The position numbers were made by a program, and so were the translations under genes. DNA of 64,000 nucleotides, taken from Methanobacterium sp. UBA176 (GTDB lineage: Archaea; Methanobacteriota; Methanobacteria; Methanobacteriales; Methanobacteriaceae). Under the pieces are notes generated by a model. That model was not told the DNA's origin. It made no database searches and saw nothing but the letters and a program-made list of their open reading frames with translations. The stretch lies in NCBI GenBank assembly GCA_002505765.1, contig DAVZ01000040.1, positions 1 to 64,000 on the forward strand, given 5' to 3'. Shown here in pieces: positions 52,942 through 63,106 of this stretch. Positions within the stretch are counted from its first letter, which is position 1, and each line of letters begins with the position of its first letter.

Positions 52942-53601
52942 TTATATCATGCCTTTAATGTAATTTCCCCATGCAAGGGTAAAATTAGCCTCAATGAATG
53001 CCCCTATAAGAATAAGAACAACTGCAATTACAAACAGGGTTAAAGATTCCTTTAAATCGTCTGTACTGGCAATTATTATTTGCTCCAACTGCTTTTTGAA
53101 GGGCAAATATCCTTTTATATGTGTTAAATTACGTATGAAGTTGAATATAAAGCTTGCAAGCCTGAATCCTGCAGTTCCTGCAATTATGATCCCTGGTATC
53201 TCAAATATTCCGTGTGGTAATGTATAAATAATAAAATATCCTATGGGTATTTGCGAGGCTGCATATCCAATAAAAACCCCATTATAAACCAGCAGAATTG
53301 CAGTCGCCGTTCCAAGAAAGATTCCACCACCATAGACAAGAAATGCGATTTTAAAATTATTGGTAAAGATAGATAATGTTGTAAGTTCAATTTCGCCTCT
53401 TCTTACACTATCTTTAAATGATTCAAGCACTGGATTCATAAACTGGCTAATCATGCCCGACAGGAAATATGCTGCAAACATTGCTGATAGAAATAAAGCC
53501 GTCGAAAGTATTAAAAAAGTTTCATTACGCCTATAAAGACCTGTAAAAAATCCTTCGTGCTTTTCTTTACCCGAATACCTTTCAAAATCTCTTTCTAACA
53601 T
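52942..53601 (-). CDS. SpoIIM/DUF95 family membrane protein
   Basis: A 219-residue protein with about five hydrophobic segments, including ALFLSAMFAAYFLSG, AFLVYGGGIFLGTATAILLV and YTLPHGIFEIPGIIIAGTAG. The HGxxEIPxIIxAGxAG block is the mark of the stage II sporulation protein M family, widespread in archaea with no sporulation role. It is translationally coupled to trpS, whose stop overlaps its start. Confidence 0.92.
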   Translation of the reverse strand: MLERDFERYSGKEKHEGFFTGLYRRNETFLILSTALFLSAMFAAYFLSGMISQFMNPVLESFKDSVRRGEIELTTLSIFTNNFKIAFLVYGGGIFLGTATAILLVYNGVFIGYAASQIPIGYFIIYTLPHGIFEIPGIIIAGTAGFRLASFIFNFIRNLTHIKGYLPFKKQLEQIIIASTDDLKESLTLFVIAVVLILIGAFIEANFTLAWGNYIKGMI

Positions 53602-54701
53602 TTAGGTTCCCTTTCTAAAATTTTTTGAGCAGTTTTCTTAGAATTTTCCCTTTTCTTGGAAAAATGGATCAAGAAATCTTTCATCATCTCTGCTACATTC
53701 TTTTTACACTCACCACACATAATATTACCGTTTTTACAGGACTCATATAATTCGGTGAGTTTCTTCCCGGATGGTTCCAGATGATAAAGAAGAAGTTCAT
53801 AAACAGTGCACACCTCAGGAATTCCACCATATTTACGTTGCTCGTCAAGACTATCCTTACCACCAGTTTTAGCTGATTTAACTTTCTTTTCTGCAGTTTC
53901 AGGGGAGTCGCTTAAAAAGATGGCGCTGTTGGGTTTACTGCTGGACATTTTATCTCCAGTAAGCCCGGTGATAAACCTGTGGTAGGTAGATGATGGTGGA
54001 ATGAACTTGAACTGGCTTTTAAATCTTTCTGCAATGTCCCTTGTGAGTCGTATATGGGGATCCTGATCTGGCCCTACAGGAACAACAGATGGTTTAGGCC
54101 CTCCACAGCCCTCAAGTTGAGGATGAAGAATGTCTGCAACCTGGATTAAAGGCACATAGAGATGAGCGATGTTTGTACTTCCATGAAATCCGTATATTGC
54201 CTTCATTTCATTGAAAGTGACTTTTTTTGCCAGTTTATATGCCAGATTCCCTACTGTTTTGTTTTCTGATTGGAGATATGTGCTTGTGTTCTTATTTTCA
54301 AGATCCAGGCCCAGTGCAATATAATTAGTTATGTACTCAGATATAGCAAGTTCCTTTGAGGTTTCAAAGTCAATACTTCTTGCAGAATATGATTCCATAT
54401 CTGCTATGGGAATATAGATGTCTGCACCTTTTTTCTGGTACCATATAAGCTGATCAACAATCATTTTATGGCCTATATGCATCTTTCCACTGGGCATCAT
54501 GCCACTTACAACTGCAAAAGGGTTTTTCTCCCTTAATGCCTTTACTATTCTACCGTAATCCCTGTGGCCAAAAATAATGCCTCTGGTCATTAAATGATTG
54601 GGAGACTCTACTTCACCTATAAAATCTGCAAAAGGTTTAATTCCAAACTGTTCAATGAGTTTTTCATAATCTAAGGTTGTTGAACCCCACGGATCTATCA
54701 C
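53595..54701 (-). CDS. trpS: Tryptophanyl-tRNA synthetase
   Basis: The 368-residue class I synthetase has the HIGH motif as MPSGKMHIGHKMIVDQL and KMSKS as GDKMSSSKPNSAIFLSD. Its opening PWGSTTLDYEKLIEQFGIKP is that of archaeal TrpRS. It charges tRNA-Trp. A further region GGCGGPKPSVVPVGPDQDPH is also typical of the family. Confidence 0.96.
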   Translation of the reverse strand: MIDPWGSTTLDYEKLIEQFGIKPFADFIGEVESPNHLMTRGIIFGHRDYGRIVKALREKNPFAVVSGMMPSGKMHIGHKMIVDQLIWYQKKGADIYIPIADMESYSARSIDFETSKELAISEYITNYIALGLDLENKNTSTYLQSENKTVGNLAYKLAKKVTFNEMKAIYGFHGSTNIAHLYVPLIQVADILHPQLEGCGGPKPSVVPVGPDQDPHIRLTRDIAERFKSQFKFIPPSSTYHRFITGLTGDKMSSSKPNSAIFLSDSPETAEKKVKSAKTGGKDSLDEQRKYGGIPEVCTVYELLLYHLEPSGKKLTELYESCKNGNIMCGECKKNVAEMMKDFLIHFSKKRENSKKTAQKILEREPKC

Positions 54702-54904
54702 TTAATCACCCTTTAGTTAAGACTAAATTTATCATATAAACATTGCTTTTTTTATGTGTATTTCATAGTTGTTTTGTAAACTGGAAATTTAATATTATTT
54801 ATTTACCATAAATAAATCCTGAATACTAATGTATTAAACATATAAACCTATTTATTCTCCCATATAATCCTAAATGAATATAAAGTATTATTATCAAACA
54901 TTAT

Positions 54905-55408
54905 TTAAGGCCTTGTCCATTCCACATCGTAGTATGTAATATCGTTTTCTTCATCCACAACTGCAAAAAGGAGCTTCTTATTTACGCCGTGTGCTATCCT
55001 AACATAACTTGAAAAATCAGTTGCAGGAATGTCGTGATTTTCAGATACAACTTTTACAAGGTAATCAGAATGCCCGTCCCCCGGGGATTTTCCTCTTTCG
55101 TATAATCGGAAATCAGAACCGTATTTAAATCCTGTCTTTACGATATAGCCCCTGTTTCTGAGATCGCTGAAAACCAGGTATTTTGTGAATAAATCTTCTC
55201 TGCGAACCATTTCAAACATTTCATCTATAGAAACTGCTTTCCCCTTATTTTGTATCTTCAATTTACCCTTCTCAGCAAGATAAAGCGCTTCAATAAGTGT
55301 TATTTGCAATCCTTCCTCTGTAAGATTCCCATAATGGCTTTTTTCATGAAGCTTTATCCCTTTTTTATCTTTAATTATGACTAAATTTCCTGATAACTCT
55401 GAATTCAT
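54905..55408 (-). CDS. endA: tRNA-intron endonuclease EndA
   Basis: A 167-residue protein with the catalytic triad: Tyr in KYGSDFRLYERGKSPGDGHS, His in GDGHSDYLVKVV, Lys in HGVNKKLLFAVVDEEND. The size matches the homotetrameric type. It cuts introns at bulge-helix-bulge sites in tRNA and rRNA precursors. The 200-bp gap to trpS shows no other gene. Confidence 0.96.
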   Translation of the reverse strand: MNSELSGNLVIIKDKKGIKLHEKSHYGNLTEEGLQITLIEALYLAEKGKLKIQNKGKAVSIDEMFEMVRREDLFTKYLVFSDLRNRGYIVKTGFKYGSDFRLYERGKSPGDGHSDYLVKVVSENHDIPATDFSSYVRIAHGVNKKLLFAVVDEENDITYYDVEWTRP

Positions 55409-55438
55409 TAAAGATCACAACATTCAAGACTTTGTAAG

Positions 55439-56035
55439 CTATTTTTCAATTATAGCATGCCTCTTTTTTAAATCTATCTCTTTTTTGCCCAGAACTGCCA
55501 TAAATTCTGCTATAAGCCCATCAAGGAATAAATGAGTACTATCTTCAAAAAGAGTTCCCATTGGAGTTAAATCATCATACAAACCCCTTAAAACGTTAGA
55601 TGTATAATATTTCCATGGTTTTTTTGTTTTACTTTTCATATTCACCACCACATCTAAACTCCCTTTAAGAGTAGATTCTGAATTCCCGGTTATCCCTATA
55701 ACCTTTGCATTAACTTCTTTTGCCGTTTCAGCAGCCAGAGTAACGGTTTTAGTTTCCCCAGATCCAGATATTGCAATTAAACAGTCTGATCCTTTAATCG
55801 CCGGGGTTGTAACATCACCAACCACGTATACTGTAAAGCCCAGGTGCATGAGTCTCATTGCAAACATTTTTCCAATAAGTTCAGACCTTCCAGTGCCTAC
55901 AACAAAAACGGATTCTGAATTTACAATTATATCTATCATCTGAGAAACTATTTCTTCTTCTATTTTATCTATAACTTCCAGAGCGTGTTTAGTGATTCCT
56001 TTGGCTGTTTTTTTTATGTATTCCATATTATTCAC
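55439..56035 (-). CDS. hxlB: 6-phospho-3-hexuloisomerase
   Basis: The 198-residue SIS-domain protein has ESVFVVGTGRSELIGKMFAM, RLMHLGFTVYVVGD and DCLIAISGSGETKTVTLAAE. In archaea this enzyme works with hexulose-6-phosphate synthase to interconvert ribulose 5-phosphate and fructose 6-phosphate, the route to pentoses. The partner gene is not in this window. Confidence 0.93.
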   Translation of the reverse strand: MNNMEYIKKTAKGITKHALEVIDKIEEEIVSQMIDIIVNSESVFVVGTGRSELIGKMFAMRLMHLGFTVYVVGDVTTPAIKGSDCLIAISGSGETKTVTLAAETAKEVNAKVIGITGNSESTLKGSLDVVVNMKSKTKKPWKYYTSNVLRGLYDDLTPMGTLFEDSTHLFLDGLIAEFMAVLGKKEIDLKKRHAIIEK

Positions 56036-56118
56036 TGTTATAAATTAATTTAATGGATTATTGATTTATTTATTAAAACATTTAAAAATAATGACTGGTT
56101 ATTGAAAAATTTCTCTAT

Positions 56119-56790
56119 TTAAAGTCCAGTTATCCTGATTCCTGCTAATTTTACCCTGTTTTTAATGTTGAGATTAATGAGTAATGGAGTAATTTTTTCA
56201 ACGATTCTGGCATTTTCAAGGGGACCGCAATCTATGGCTTTGACGCCTGGAATCTTTTCTGCAAGGACCATAACTTCATTTTTAGCCTCTAAGTCATCTC
56301 CAGATATAAGGCAGTCACATTGTACATCTTCATTAACATTAAGGAGGCTTGCAGCGCTTATATTATTAAAAGATGAAATAACTTTTACATTTTTATCCTT
56401 TAAAAATTCAGCAGACCGTTCTGCAGCAGATCCCTGCCATACTTCTATGTACCTTGTGGGTCTTCCACCAATGCAACCATCTAAAGGAACTGTGGCGTCA
56501 ATTAATATCTTATTTTCTAAATGATTCTTTACACTTCTTAAAGTTACCATCTGGGCCTGAAGAGGCACAGTTAATATTGCAATGTCACCTTCTGCAGCAG
56601 CCTCATCATTGGTCATTCCAGATATGTTACTTGCTTCTTCATCCTCTAACATGTTTTTTATGATATCCACCGTATTTTCAGCTTTTTTAATATCTCTCGA
56701 GCCGATTATAACATTTTCACCAGCTTTTACAAATCTAAATGCCAGTCCTATGCCTTGATCTCCAGTTCCACCAATTACTGCAATTTTCAT
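56119..56790 (-). CDS. fno: F420H2:NADP oxidoreductase
   Basis: The protein has about 223 residues from ATG 56790: MKIAVIGGTGDQGIGLAFRF, with the NADP-binding GGTGDQG loop, then IIGSRDIKKAENT and ILTVPLQAQMVTL. An in-frame ATG eight codons upstream lacks a ribosome-binding site. It moves hydride between coenzyme F420 and NADP, and is typical of methanogens. Confidence 0.94.
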   Translation of the reverse strand: MKIAVIGGTGDQGIGLAFRFVKAGENVIIGSRDIKKAENTVDIIKNMLEDEEASNISGMTNDEAAAEGDIAILTVPLQAQMVTLRSVKNHLENKILIDATVPLDGCIGGRPTRYIEVWQGSAAERSAEFLKDKNVKVISSFNNISAASLLNVNEDVQCDCLISGDDLEAKNEVMVLAEKIPGVKAIDCGPLENARIVEKITPLLINLNIKNRVKLAGIRITGL

Positions 56791-57034
56791 AAAAATATCC
56801 CCGTTAAATATCATATAGACTTAAAATAATCCCTCTTTAAAAATAATTTTTTTTCCATAAATAAAAATATTCCTATTATTCTATAAAACCATATAACACT
56901 GGTTAATTTTTAAATGAAATACCATCAAAAATAGCCTTTTATCTTAATTAAATTGTTTAATATTCTATATTCGCCAAAATAACCTGAATTAACCTTTAAT
57001 TCATTGGTAGATATTATACAAAAATTAGATTAAC

Positions 57035-57787
57035 TTAATATTTTAAATTATTTATATAATCGATGCTTTTAGGAATTTCATCCTGTTGTTTGACCTCAAT
57101 CACGCAAATTCCATTGAATTTAATCTTATTTAAGCCATTAAAAAGCATTTGGAAGTCAATATTCTTGCTTCCAATTGCATCATGGTTATCAAATGTACCG
57201 TCGTTATCGCTGAGGTGAATATGCTCTAAATTATCATATTTAAGCATATCTTCAATAGATGCGCCCATATTATAAGCATGACCAGTATCAAGGGTCATAT
57301 AGGCATTAATTTCCTTTGTAAGTTTATGCAGTTCTTTTAAATCTTTACAGAGCATTCCCTCAATATCAGGCATATTTTCTACGCACATTCTTAATCCAAG
57401 ATCTTCAGCATATAAAGAGCACTCTTTAAGGGAATTTAAGCTATTAACCATGATTTTATCCTTATATTTACGTGCTAAAAAAGCCATATGTCCCGGATGC
57501 ACAACTACAACATGAGCGTCTATTTTAACAGCCAGATCCATTGAATTTTTTATTTCTTCTACTGAAGCTTTCCTTATTGAATCATTGGAGGACGCTAAAT
57601 TAATATCTGAAAGGGGTGCGTGTACGCTTGTTTTAAAGTTATAGGAATTAACAAGTTCATGATCTATAGAATCATAAGGATATTCCTTTATCAATTCAAT
57701 ATATTCTACATCCATATCTTTTAAATAAATCAGTATATCTTCAAGCGACATTGGAAACAATGCCAGTGTAGAGACTCCTATTTTCAC
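57035..57787 (-). CDS. Sugar phosphate isomerase/epimerase-like TIM-barrel protein
   Basis: A 250-residue protein of the AP endonuclease 2/xylose isomerase-like barrel: YNFKTSVHAPLSDINLASSN, HVVVVHPGHMAF, RMCVENMPDIEGMLC, MTLDTGHAYNMG, HIHLSDNDGTFDNHDAIGSK, GICVIEVKQQDE. The His, Glu and Asp residues of the metal site are present. The substrate is unknown. The 220-bp gap to its left is AT-rich without features. Confidence 0.9.
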   Translation of the reverse strand: MKIGVSTLALFPMSLEDILIYLKDMDVEYIELIKEYPYDSIDHELVNSYNFKTSVHAPLSDINLASSNDSIRKASVEEIKNSMDLAVKIDAHVVVVHPGHMAFLARKYKDKIMVNSLNSLKECSLYAEDLGLRMCVENMPDIEGMLCKDLKELHKLTKEINAYMTLDTGHAYNMGASIEDMLKYDNLEHIHLSDNDGTFDNHDAIGSKNIDFQMLFNGLNKIKFNGICVIEVKQQDEIPKSIDYINNLKY

Positions 57788-57834
57788 TAAATCACCATAT
57801 AATTTATCAAAAAGAAATCATACCCTTTATGCAG

Positions 57835-59658
57835 CTATTCATTTCTAATTCTGGCCTCAATTGGAATATTTCGTTTTAGTGCATCTAAAATAATGGTTGC
57901 CAGTTCAATGTCCTTTTTTATCTTTATAGTTCCTTTTTTACCCACTGTTGCTGTAAATAAATATTCATCATCCACCACAATATCGAAGGAAGTGCCTACA
58001 GCTTTCCTGGTGAAGTTTAAAACCACGTAGTTTCCAGCAATTTCAACATCGATCTGGGATTTATCTTCAATTTCTCTGGCTTTAAATGGCTCAACACCTA
58101 TACTTATACCAATCCTGTTTTCAACTTCTTCAATCGTTTTTCCTTTTTTACCAATGAGTCTGGGAATATATTCTTCGTCCATCCAGACCGTTGCCCGGTT
58201 ATCTGATTTCATATCAACTTTAATACGGGCTCCCGGAACCGTTCTTTTAATTTCTTTGATTATTTCCCGTTCTGCAATCTTTTGAACGGGTGTTTTCCCA
58301 TAGGAAGTTGCACCCACTTCCATTACAATGGTCTGCTCACCATAGGTATATATTTCATGTACAAGGTCTCCTGTTTCAAAATCCCTGATTTCAATAACTG
58401 GCCTTGATAAATCAGCTTCAATCATACCAGTCGGGACTTTTACAGTGAGAGAAACATCGTAAACTGATGCTACGTTTCCATCGTTTATGAAAATAGTTGT
58501 ATCTACAATTGACGGGATTATTCCAAGTTCTACGCGTCCAATAACTCTTTGAATAGCATCTATAGGTCTTGTAGCATGTACAACCCCAATCATGCCTACT
58601 CCTGCAAGTCTCATGTCTGCAAAAATTCTAAAATCTCTTGTTTTCCTTAATTCATCATATATTGTATAGTCTGGGCGAACTAAAAGCAAAATATCCGCAG
58701 TTTTTTCCATACTACGTTCTAAGGGTGCATATTGAGTAATTTCGTTTCCAACCTGGAGGTCTCTGGGCGATTCCATAGTTTTAACCACAGAGTTTAATTT
58801 AATGCTATAAAATTCGGCGATTGCCTGGGCAAATGTGGTTTTACCTGCACCTGGAGGTCCTGAAATTAATATTCCTTTAGCTTTTTCTCTCAATCTTTCT
58901 ATAAGTTGTTCTGGAAGTCTATAATCCTTTAAAGATACCTTTGCAACCGGCCTAACAACAGTAATTTCAAATCCATCTGAAAATGGAGGTCTTGCAATGG
59001 ATATTCTATACTCTCTAAACTGAACTACAGTGGCTCCTTCCCTTTCAATTTCGATAAAACTTTTAAAATCACTTTTGGCCCTTTCCACAATTTCCTTTGC
59101 CATTCTTTCAATTTCAGCAAATTTAACTGGTTTAGAACCAATTTTAACAAGTTTAATATTACCTGGTGTTCCCTTTTTGGCCATTGGAACTACATCTTCC
59201 TTTAAATGAAGAGACATTGTGTTCTTATCGAAATATCTGGTTATCTCCAGTTCTTTATATTCCACCATCTCCTGCTGATAAAATATTACTTCCAGTCCCT
59301 GCGCCTCTGCAACCTCTTTCTGAACTTTATCACTGGTGATTAAAGTTGCATCACTATCCTGAGCAGTGTCTCTTATCATTGCGTCTATTTCTCCACCCCT
59401 TGCAAGCGATATCTGTTCCAAAGTTGGTCTTTTTCCAACGTAGTTTAATGTAATGGTTCCATCGGTATACAACTGCTGTAGATTTTTTAATTCTTCTAAA
59501 CCATTAAAACCTGTTTCTCTTCCTCGATTAGCCTGATTTTCAAGTTCGGATACAACTGCAACTGGAATTATTACTTCTGATCCTCTAAATTCATCTTTTT
59601 GAACAATTTTAGTGATCCTTCCATCTACAATTACGCTCGTATCTGGAACAATTCTCAT
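57835..59658 (-). CDS. PIN-ATPase-KH protein (PilT/VapC-like)
   Basis: A 607-residue protein conserved in archaea: an N-terminal PIN domain (MRIVPDTSVIVDGRITKIVQ; Asp residues in EIDAMIRDTAQDSDATLITS), a VirB11/PilT-type ATPase with Walker A ILISGPPGAGKTTFAQAIAE, and a KH domain (YIPRLIGKKGKTIEEVENRI). The mix suggests an RNA-processing or RNA-degrading motor. The cellular role is not established. Confidence 0.92.
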   Translation of the reverse strand: MRIVPDTSVIVDGRITKIVQKDEFRGSEVIIPVAVVSELENQANRGRETGFNGLEELKNLQQLYTDGTITLNYVGKRPTLEQISLARGGEIDAMIRDTAQDSDATLITSDKVQKEVAEAQGLEVIFYQQEMVEYKELEITRYFDKNTMSLHLKEDVVPMAKKGTPGNIKLVKIGSKPVKFAEIERMAKEIVERAKSDFKSFIEIEREGATVVQFREYRISIARPPFSDGFEITVVRPVAKVSLKDYRLPEQLIERLREKAKGILISGPPGAGKTTFAQAIAEFYSIKLNSVVKTMESPRDLQVGNEITQYAPLERSMEKTADILLLVRPDYTIYDELRKTRDFRIFADMRLAGVGMIGVVHATRPIDAIQRVIGRVELGIIPSIVDTTIFINDGNVASVYDVSLTVKVPTGMIEADLSRPVIEIRDFETGDLVHEIYTYGEQTIVMEVGATSYGKTPVQKIAEREIIKEIKRTVPGARIKVDMKSDNRATVWMDEEYIPRLIGKKGKTIEEVENRIGISIGVEPFKAREIEDKSQIDVEIAGNYVVLNFTRKAVGTSFDIVVDDEYLFTATVGKKGTIKIKKDIELATIILDALKRNIPIEARIRNE

Positions 59659-59690
59659 TATCTTTCTCTCCTTATGTTTTAAAAAATTTA

Positions 59691-60089
59691 TTAATCCTTA
59701 TTATAAACCTCATCTGGTTCGAAAACTTTATTTCCTATAATTTCCAATTTATTACCTTTTAATTCCCTGAAAAAGCATGATTCATAACCTTCATGGCATG
59801 CTCCACCTGTCTGTGTGATTTTAATAAGAACAGCGTCTTCATCACAGTCCACAAGTATTTCTTTTACCTCCTGGAAATTCCCTGAGCTTTCACCCTTAAG
59901 CCAGATCTTCTGACGCGAAGTGCTCCAGTAATGCGCTTTCCTGGTATCAATCGTTCTTTGAAGAGCTTCACGGTTCATAAATGCAACCATAAGCACTTCT
60001 AAAGTTTTATAATCCTGAGCTACTGCTATAACCAGTTCCTGATTCCCCACTTTGTGTCTGAAGTTCAAACCACTCTCTTCCAAGTCCAT
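59691..60089 (-). CDS. hisI: Phosphoribosyl-AMP cyclohydrolase
   Basis: The 132-residue enzyme has MVAFMNREALQRTIDTRKAH, YWSTSRQKIWLKGESSGNFQ, the metal-binding DCDEDAVLIKI, and the cysteines in TGGACHEGYESCFFR. It opens the purine ring in histidine synthesis. It lies nine bases downstream of hisS, so the two probably form an operon. Confidence 0.97.
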   Translation of the reverse strand: MDLEESGLNFRHKVGNQELVIAVAQDYKTLEVLMVAFMNREALQRTIDTRKAHYWSTSRQKIWLKGESSGNFQEVKEILVDCDEDAVLIKITQTGGACHEGYESCFFRELKGNKLEIIGNKVFEPDEVYNKD

Positions 60090-60098
60090 GGTATCATC

Positions 60099-61388
60099 TC
60101 ACCCAATTTCATGCCCTATTTCAACGTATAAATCATCCATGTCCACCAGATGTTGATCCCCAGACTTCATATTTTTTAAGGTTACTTTTCCAGTGGCTAT
60201 ATCTTTTGCACCGACCAAAACAACATACCTTGCTCCCATGTTATTTGCATACGTTAATATCTTTTTAATTTTTCTTTTTGCAAGATCCACATCAGTTTTA
60301 ATGCCCTCTTTCCTCAAATTTTGAGTTATTTTAAACGCCTCAGCCCTCATGTCCTGAGACAATGGTGCAACAAATACATCCATATGTCCTTTAACTGGAA
60401 TCTCTGTATTTTGCTTTTTAAGAGCTTCCATCACTCTGTCAAATCCAAAAGCAAATCCTGTGGATTCTACTGGCTCACCGCCAAACACTTCTATTAAATT
60501 ATAGGTTCCTCCTCCACTTATTTGTTTTTGTGCTCCAAGTCCGCTTACATATATTTCAAAAACAATACCAGAATAATAATCTAACCCTCTGGCAATACCA
60601 AGATTTACTATATAATCAGTATATCCGAATGTTTCCAGGGTATTTAATAGTTCTTCAAGGTCATTCAATGAATTAGAGGCTCCTTTACAATTTTCTATGA
60701 TGCTTCTTACTTTTTCTATCACTTCTTTATGCCCTCTTACCTCTATTAAATTTAAAAGTGTCTCTTTAAGACCTGGATGTACATTTAACTCCTGCAAAAG
60801 ATTTTTAAGCTCATCAACATCGCCTTTGTCAACTGAACCCATAATTTTTTCCTGATCAGCTTCAGCTACCTCTGCATCGCTTAAAAGACTCCTGATAATT
60901 CCCAGGTTTCCTATATGGAATTCAAAATCCTTTAATCCCAGTTCCTCTAAAGCATGTGCAGCCATGGCTATAACCTCTGCTTCTGCCTCAGGAGACTTTC
61001 CACCTATTAATTCACATCCAAACTGCCAGAATTGCCTGAATCTACCTGCCTGAGGTCTTTCATATCTAAAACAGCTTCCAAAGTAGTACATTTTAATTGG
61101 TTTTGCCTGTCTTTGAAGTTCATTTAGATAAAGTCTTGCAACAGGAGCTGTTAATTCTGGCCTTAATGCTAAATCCCGGTTTCCTTTATCTTTAAAGTGA
61201 TAAATTTCTTCTTTAATTGCTTCTCCTGATTTTGTGGTAAAAAGGGTGAGATCCTCAAAAATAGGTGTTTTTATTTCACCGTAACCGTAATTTTCAAAAA
61301 CTTCCCTTAATTTGTTTTCAACGTATTTTCTCCTTTCCATTTCCTTAAATAGAAAATCCCTTGTTCCTCTGGGTCTTGATATTTCCAT
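60099..61388 (-). CDS. hisS: Histidyl-tRNA synthetase
   Basis: The 429-residue class II synthetase starts RPRGTRDFLFKEMERRKYVE, with LALRPELTAPVARLYLNELQ, YFGSCFRYERPQAGRFRQFW, and the histidine-specific motifs ARGLDYYSGIVFEIY and SGGGTYNLIEVFGG. A C-terminal anticodon-binding domain follows. Standard length. Confidence 0.97.
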   Translation of the reverse strand: MEISRPRGTRDFLFKEMERRKYVENKLREVFENYGYGEIKTPIFEDLTLFTTKSGEAIKEEIYHFKDKGNRDLALRPELTAPVARLYLNELQRQAKPIKMYYFGSCFRYERPQAGRFRQFWQFGCELIGGKSPEAEAEVIAMAAHALEELGLKDFEFHIGNLGIIRSLLSDAEVAEADQEKIMGSVDKGDVDELKNLLQELNVHPGLKETLLNLIEVRGHKEVIEKVRSIIENCKGASNSLNDLEELLNTLETFGYTDYIVNLGIARGLDYYSGIVFEIYVSGLGAQKQISGGGTYNLIEVFGGEPVESTGFAFGFDRVMEALKKQNTEIPVKGHMDVFVAPLSQDMRAEAFKITQNLRKEGIKTDVDLAKRKIKKILTYANNMGARYVVLVGAKDIATGKVTLKNMKSGDQHLVDMDDLYVEIGHEIG

Positions 61389-61465
61389 ATATTCACCACT
61401 AAAATTAATTTTAAAAATATGATCCTGTATATTTATTAAATCAAAGTAAAATTAACTTTTTTAGT

Positions 61466-62128
61466 CTATTCGAAGTGTTTTAAATATTCCCTGAGCATTT
61501 TAGGGAATGATTTTGCACTTAAGAATCTAAGTCCAAGTCTTTCAGACCAGACCCTGATACCTTCATCAGCCGCTACTACACCTGCCCCTAATTCCTTTGC
61601 AAGTAGTAGTACGTCAAGATCGGGGGCGCTATCAAGAGTTCCTTTCCTTAATGCTGCCCTGTAACGTTTTCTAAAATCTTTTATAGCATTTCCTATTATT
61701 TCCATTTCAACATCTGCTTTTTTTTCGCCTCTTGCTAATCTGACCATTGATTCTACTGCTGCTTCCCAAATAGCGTTTTCAGATATTCTCATTCCTTTAT
61801 TCATCCTTTCTCTCATATCATGCACGTATTCATAGAAAATTTCTGATGGTATCTTTGTATCGTATCTGTTAGGTGTTTTTTTAACTATCCATGTTTCAGC
61901 TTTAACTAATATGTTTTCAGGGCATTCATACCTTCCCATATAATCTATGAACTCCTTATAAGTAACAGGAGGCATGTGACAGCTCATATTAAGCCTTATT
62001 CTTGATTCAGCTATTAAATCTATTAAAACTCCAACTGTGTTTATGAGTTCTCCATCCCCATACTCCTCCCTAAGCTGATTATCAGTAAAGGCAGTAGTAT
62101 CTAAAACAAATCTCTGTTTTGCAGGCAT
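61466..62128 (-). CDS. HARP: RNA-free RNase P (RNA ligase partner family)
   Basis: The 220-residue PIN-superfamily protein reads QRFVLDTTAFTDNQLREEYG, NMSCHMPPVTYKEFIDYMGR, AIKDFRKRYRAALRKGTLDS, APDLDVLLLAKELGAGVVAA and DEGIRVWSERLGLRFL. This is the family once called RNA ligase partner, now known as homologs of Aquifex RNase P (HARP). It can remove 5' leaders from tRNA precursors. Archaea with HARP usually also have RNA-based RNase P. Confidence 0.93.
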   Translation of the reverse strand: MPAKQRFVLDTTAFTDNQLREEYGDGELINTVGVLIDLIAESRIRLNMSCHMPPVTYKEFIDYMGRYECPENILVKAETWIVKKTPNRYDTKIPSEIFYEYVHDMRERMNKGMRISENAIWEAAVESMVRLARGEKKADVEMEIIGNAIKDFRKRYRAALRKGTLDSAPDLDVLLLAKELGAGVVAADEGIRVWSERLGLRFLSAKSFPKMLREYLKHFE

Positions 62129-62242
62129 TCTATCCCCTAATTCTAATTAGTTAAATCACATTGTTTTTTTAATAATATTTTATCTTTGTTTAAATTTATT
62201 TAATCGATAATATAAAATGTTCTAAGAGAATAATATAATGTG

Positions 62243-63094
62243 ATGACAATGATAACTGGAAAAACAAAAGTGGTGGGAGTAATAGGTAATCCAGTGGAAC
62301 ATAGCTTATCTCCTCCAATGCATAATGCTGCATTTAAGCACATGGGGCTTGATTATGTCTATGTACCATTTTATGTCCCTAATGGAAAGCTTAATGAAGC
62401 AATAATTGGCGCAAAAGCCCTAAATATAAAGGGGCTTAATGTTACAATTCCATATAAAACAGAGATAATAAAATACATTGATTCATTAGATAAATCTGCA
62501 GAGCTTATAGGGGCTGTAAACACATTAAAATTCAAGGATAATAATATAAGAGGTTATAACACCGATGGAATTGGGGCAGTTAGGGCAATTGAAGAAGTAA
62601 GCAGCGTAAGAAATAAAAAAATTGTAATTTTAGGGGCTGGTGGTGCAGCTCGCGCAGTTTCATTCCAGATACTTATGGATGGTGCAGAGTCTCTTGTTAT
62701 TGCAAACAGAACACCGGTAAATGCCTTAAAACTTCAAAAAGAACTTATAAAAAAGCTGGAAGCAAATGTTAAAACTGTTGATCTTGGTGAAAAACTTAAA
62801 AATGAACTTAAAGATGCCCATATATTAATAAACACAACTCCCATAGGCATGTATCCAAATATAGATCAGGAGCCTCTGGTTAAAGCTGAAATGATGTGTG
62901 AAGATCTTATCTGCAATGATCTTGTTTATAATCCTCTTAAAACAGGATTTCTTAAAGAAGCTGAAAAAGCCGGTGCAAAAACCATATCTGGAATTAAAAT
63001 GTTGATTTATCAGGGCATGGAATCATTTAGGATATGGACAGGAGTTTATCCTCCCCTTGATGTTTTTGAGGAGGCTTTGAATATAGAACTTTAA
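62243..63094 (+). CDS. aroE: Shikimate dehydrogenase
   Basis: About 283 residues from ATG 62243 (a GTG one codon earlier and an ATG at 62249 are also possible). It has GNPVEHSLSPPMHNAAFKHM, NVTIPYKTEIIKYIDSLDKS, AELIGAVNTLKF, GYNTDGIGAVRAIEE, and the NADP site ILGAGGAARAVSFQILMDGA. It reduces dehydroshikimate in aromatic amino acid synthesis. A convergent kinase gene ends 13 bp away. Confidence 0.96.
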   Translation: MTMITGKTKVVGVIGNPVEHSLSPPMHNAAFKHMGLDYVYVPFYVPNGKLNEAIIGAKALNIKGLNVTIPYKTEIIKYIDSLDKSAELIGAVNTLKFKDNNIRGYNTDGIGAVRAIEEVSSVRNKKIVILGAGGAARAVSFQILMDGAESLVIANRTPVNALKLQKELIKKLEANVKTVDLGEKLKNELKDAHILINTTPIGMYPNIDQEPLVKAEMMCEDLICNDLVYNPLKTGFLKEAEKAGAKTISGIKMLIYQGMESFRIWTGVYPPLDVFEEALNIEL

Positions 63095-63106
63095 AATTTA
63101 TATAAA

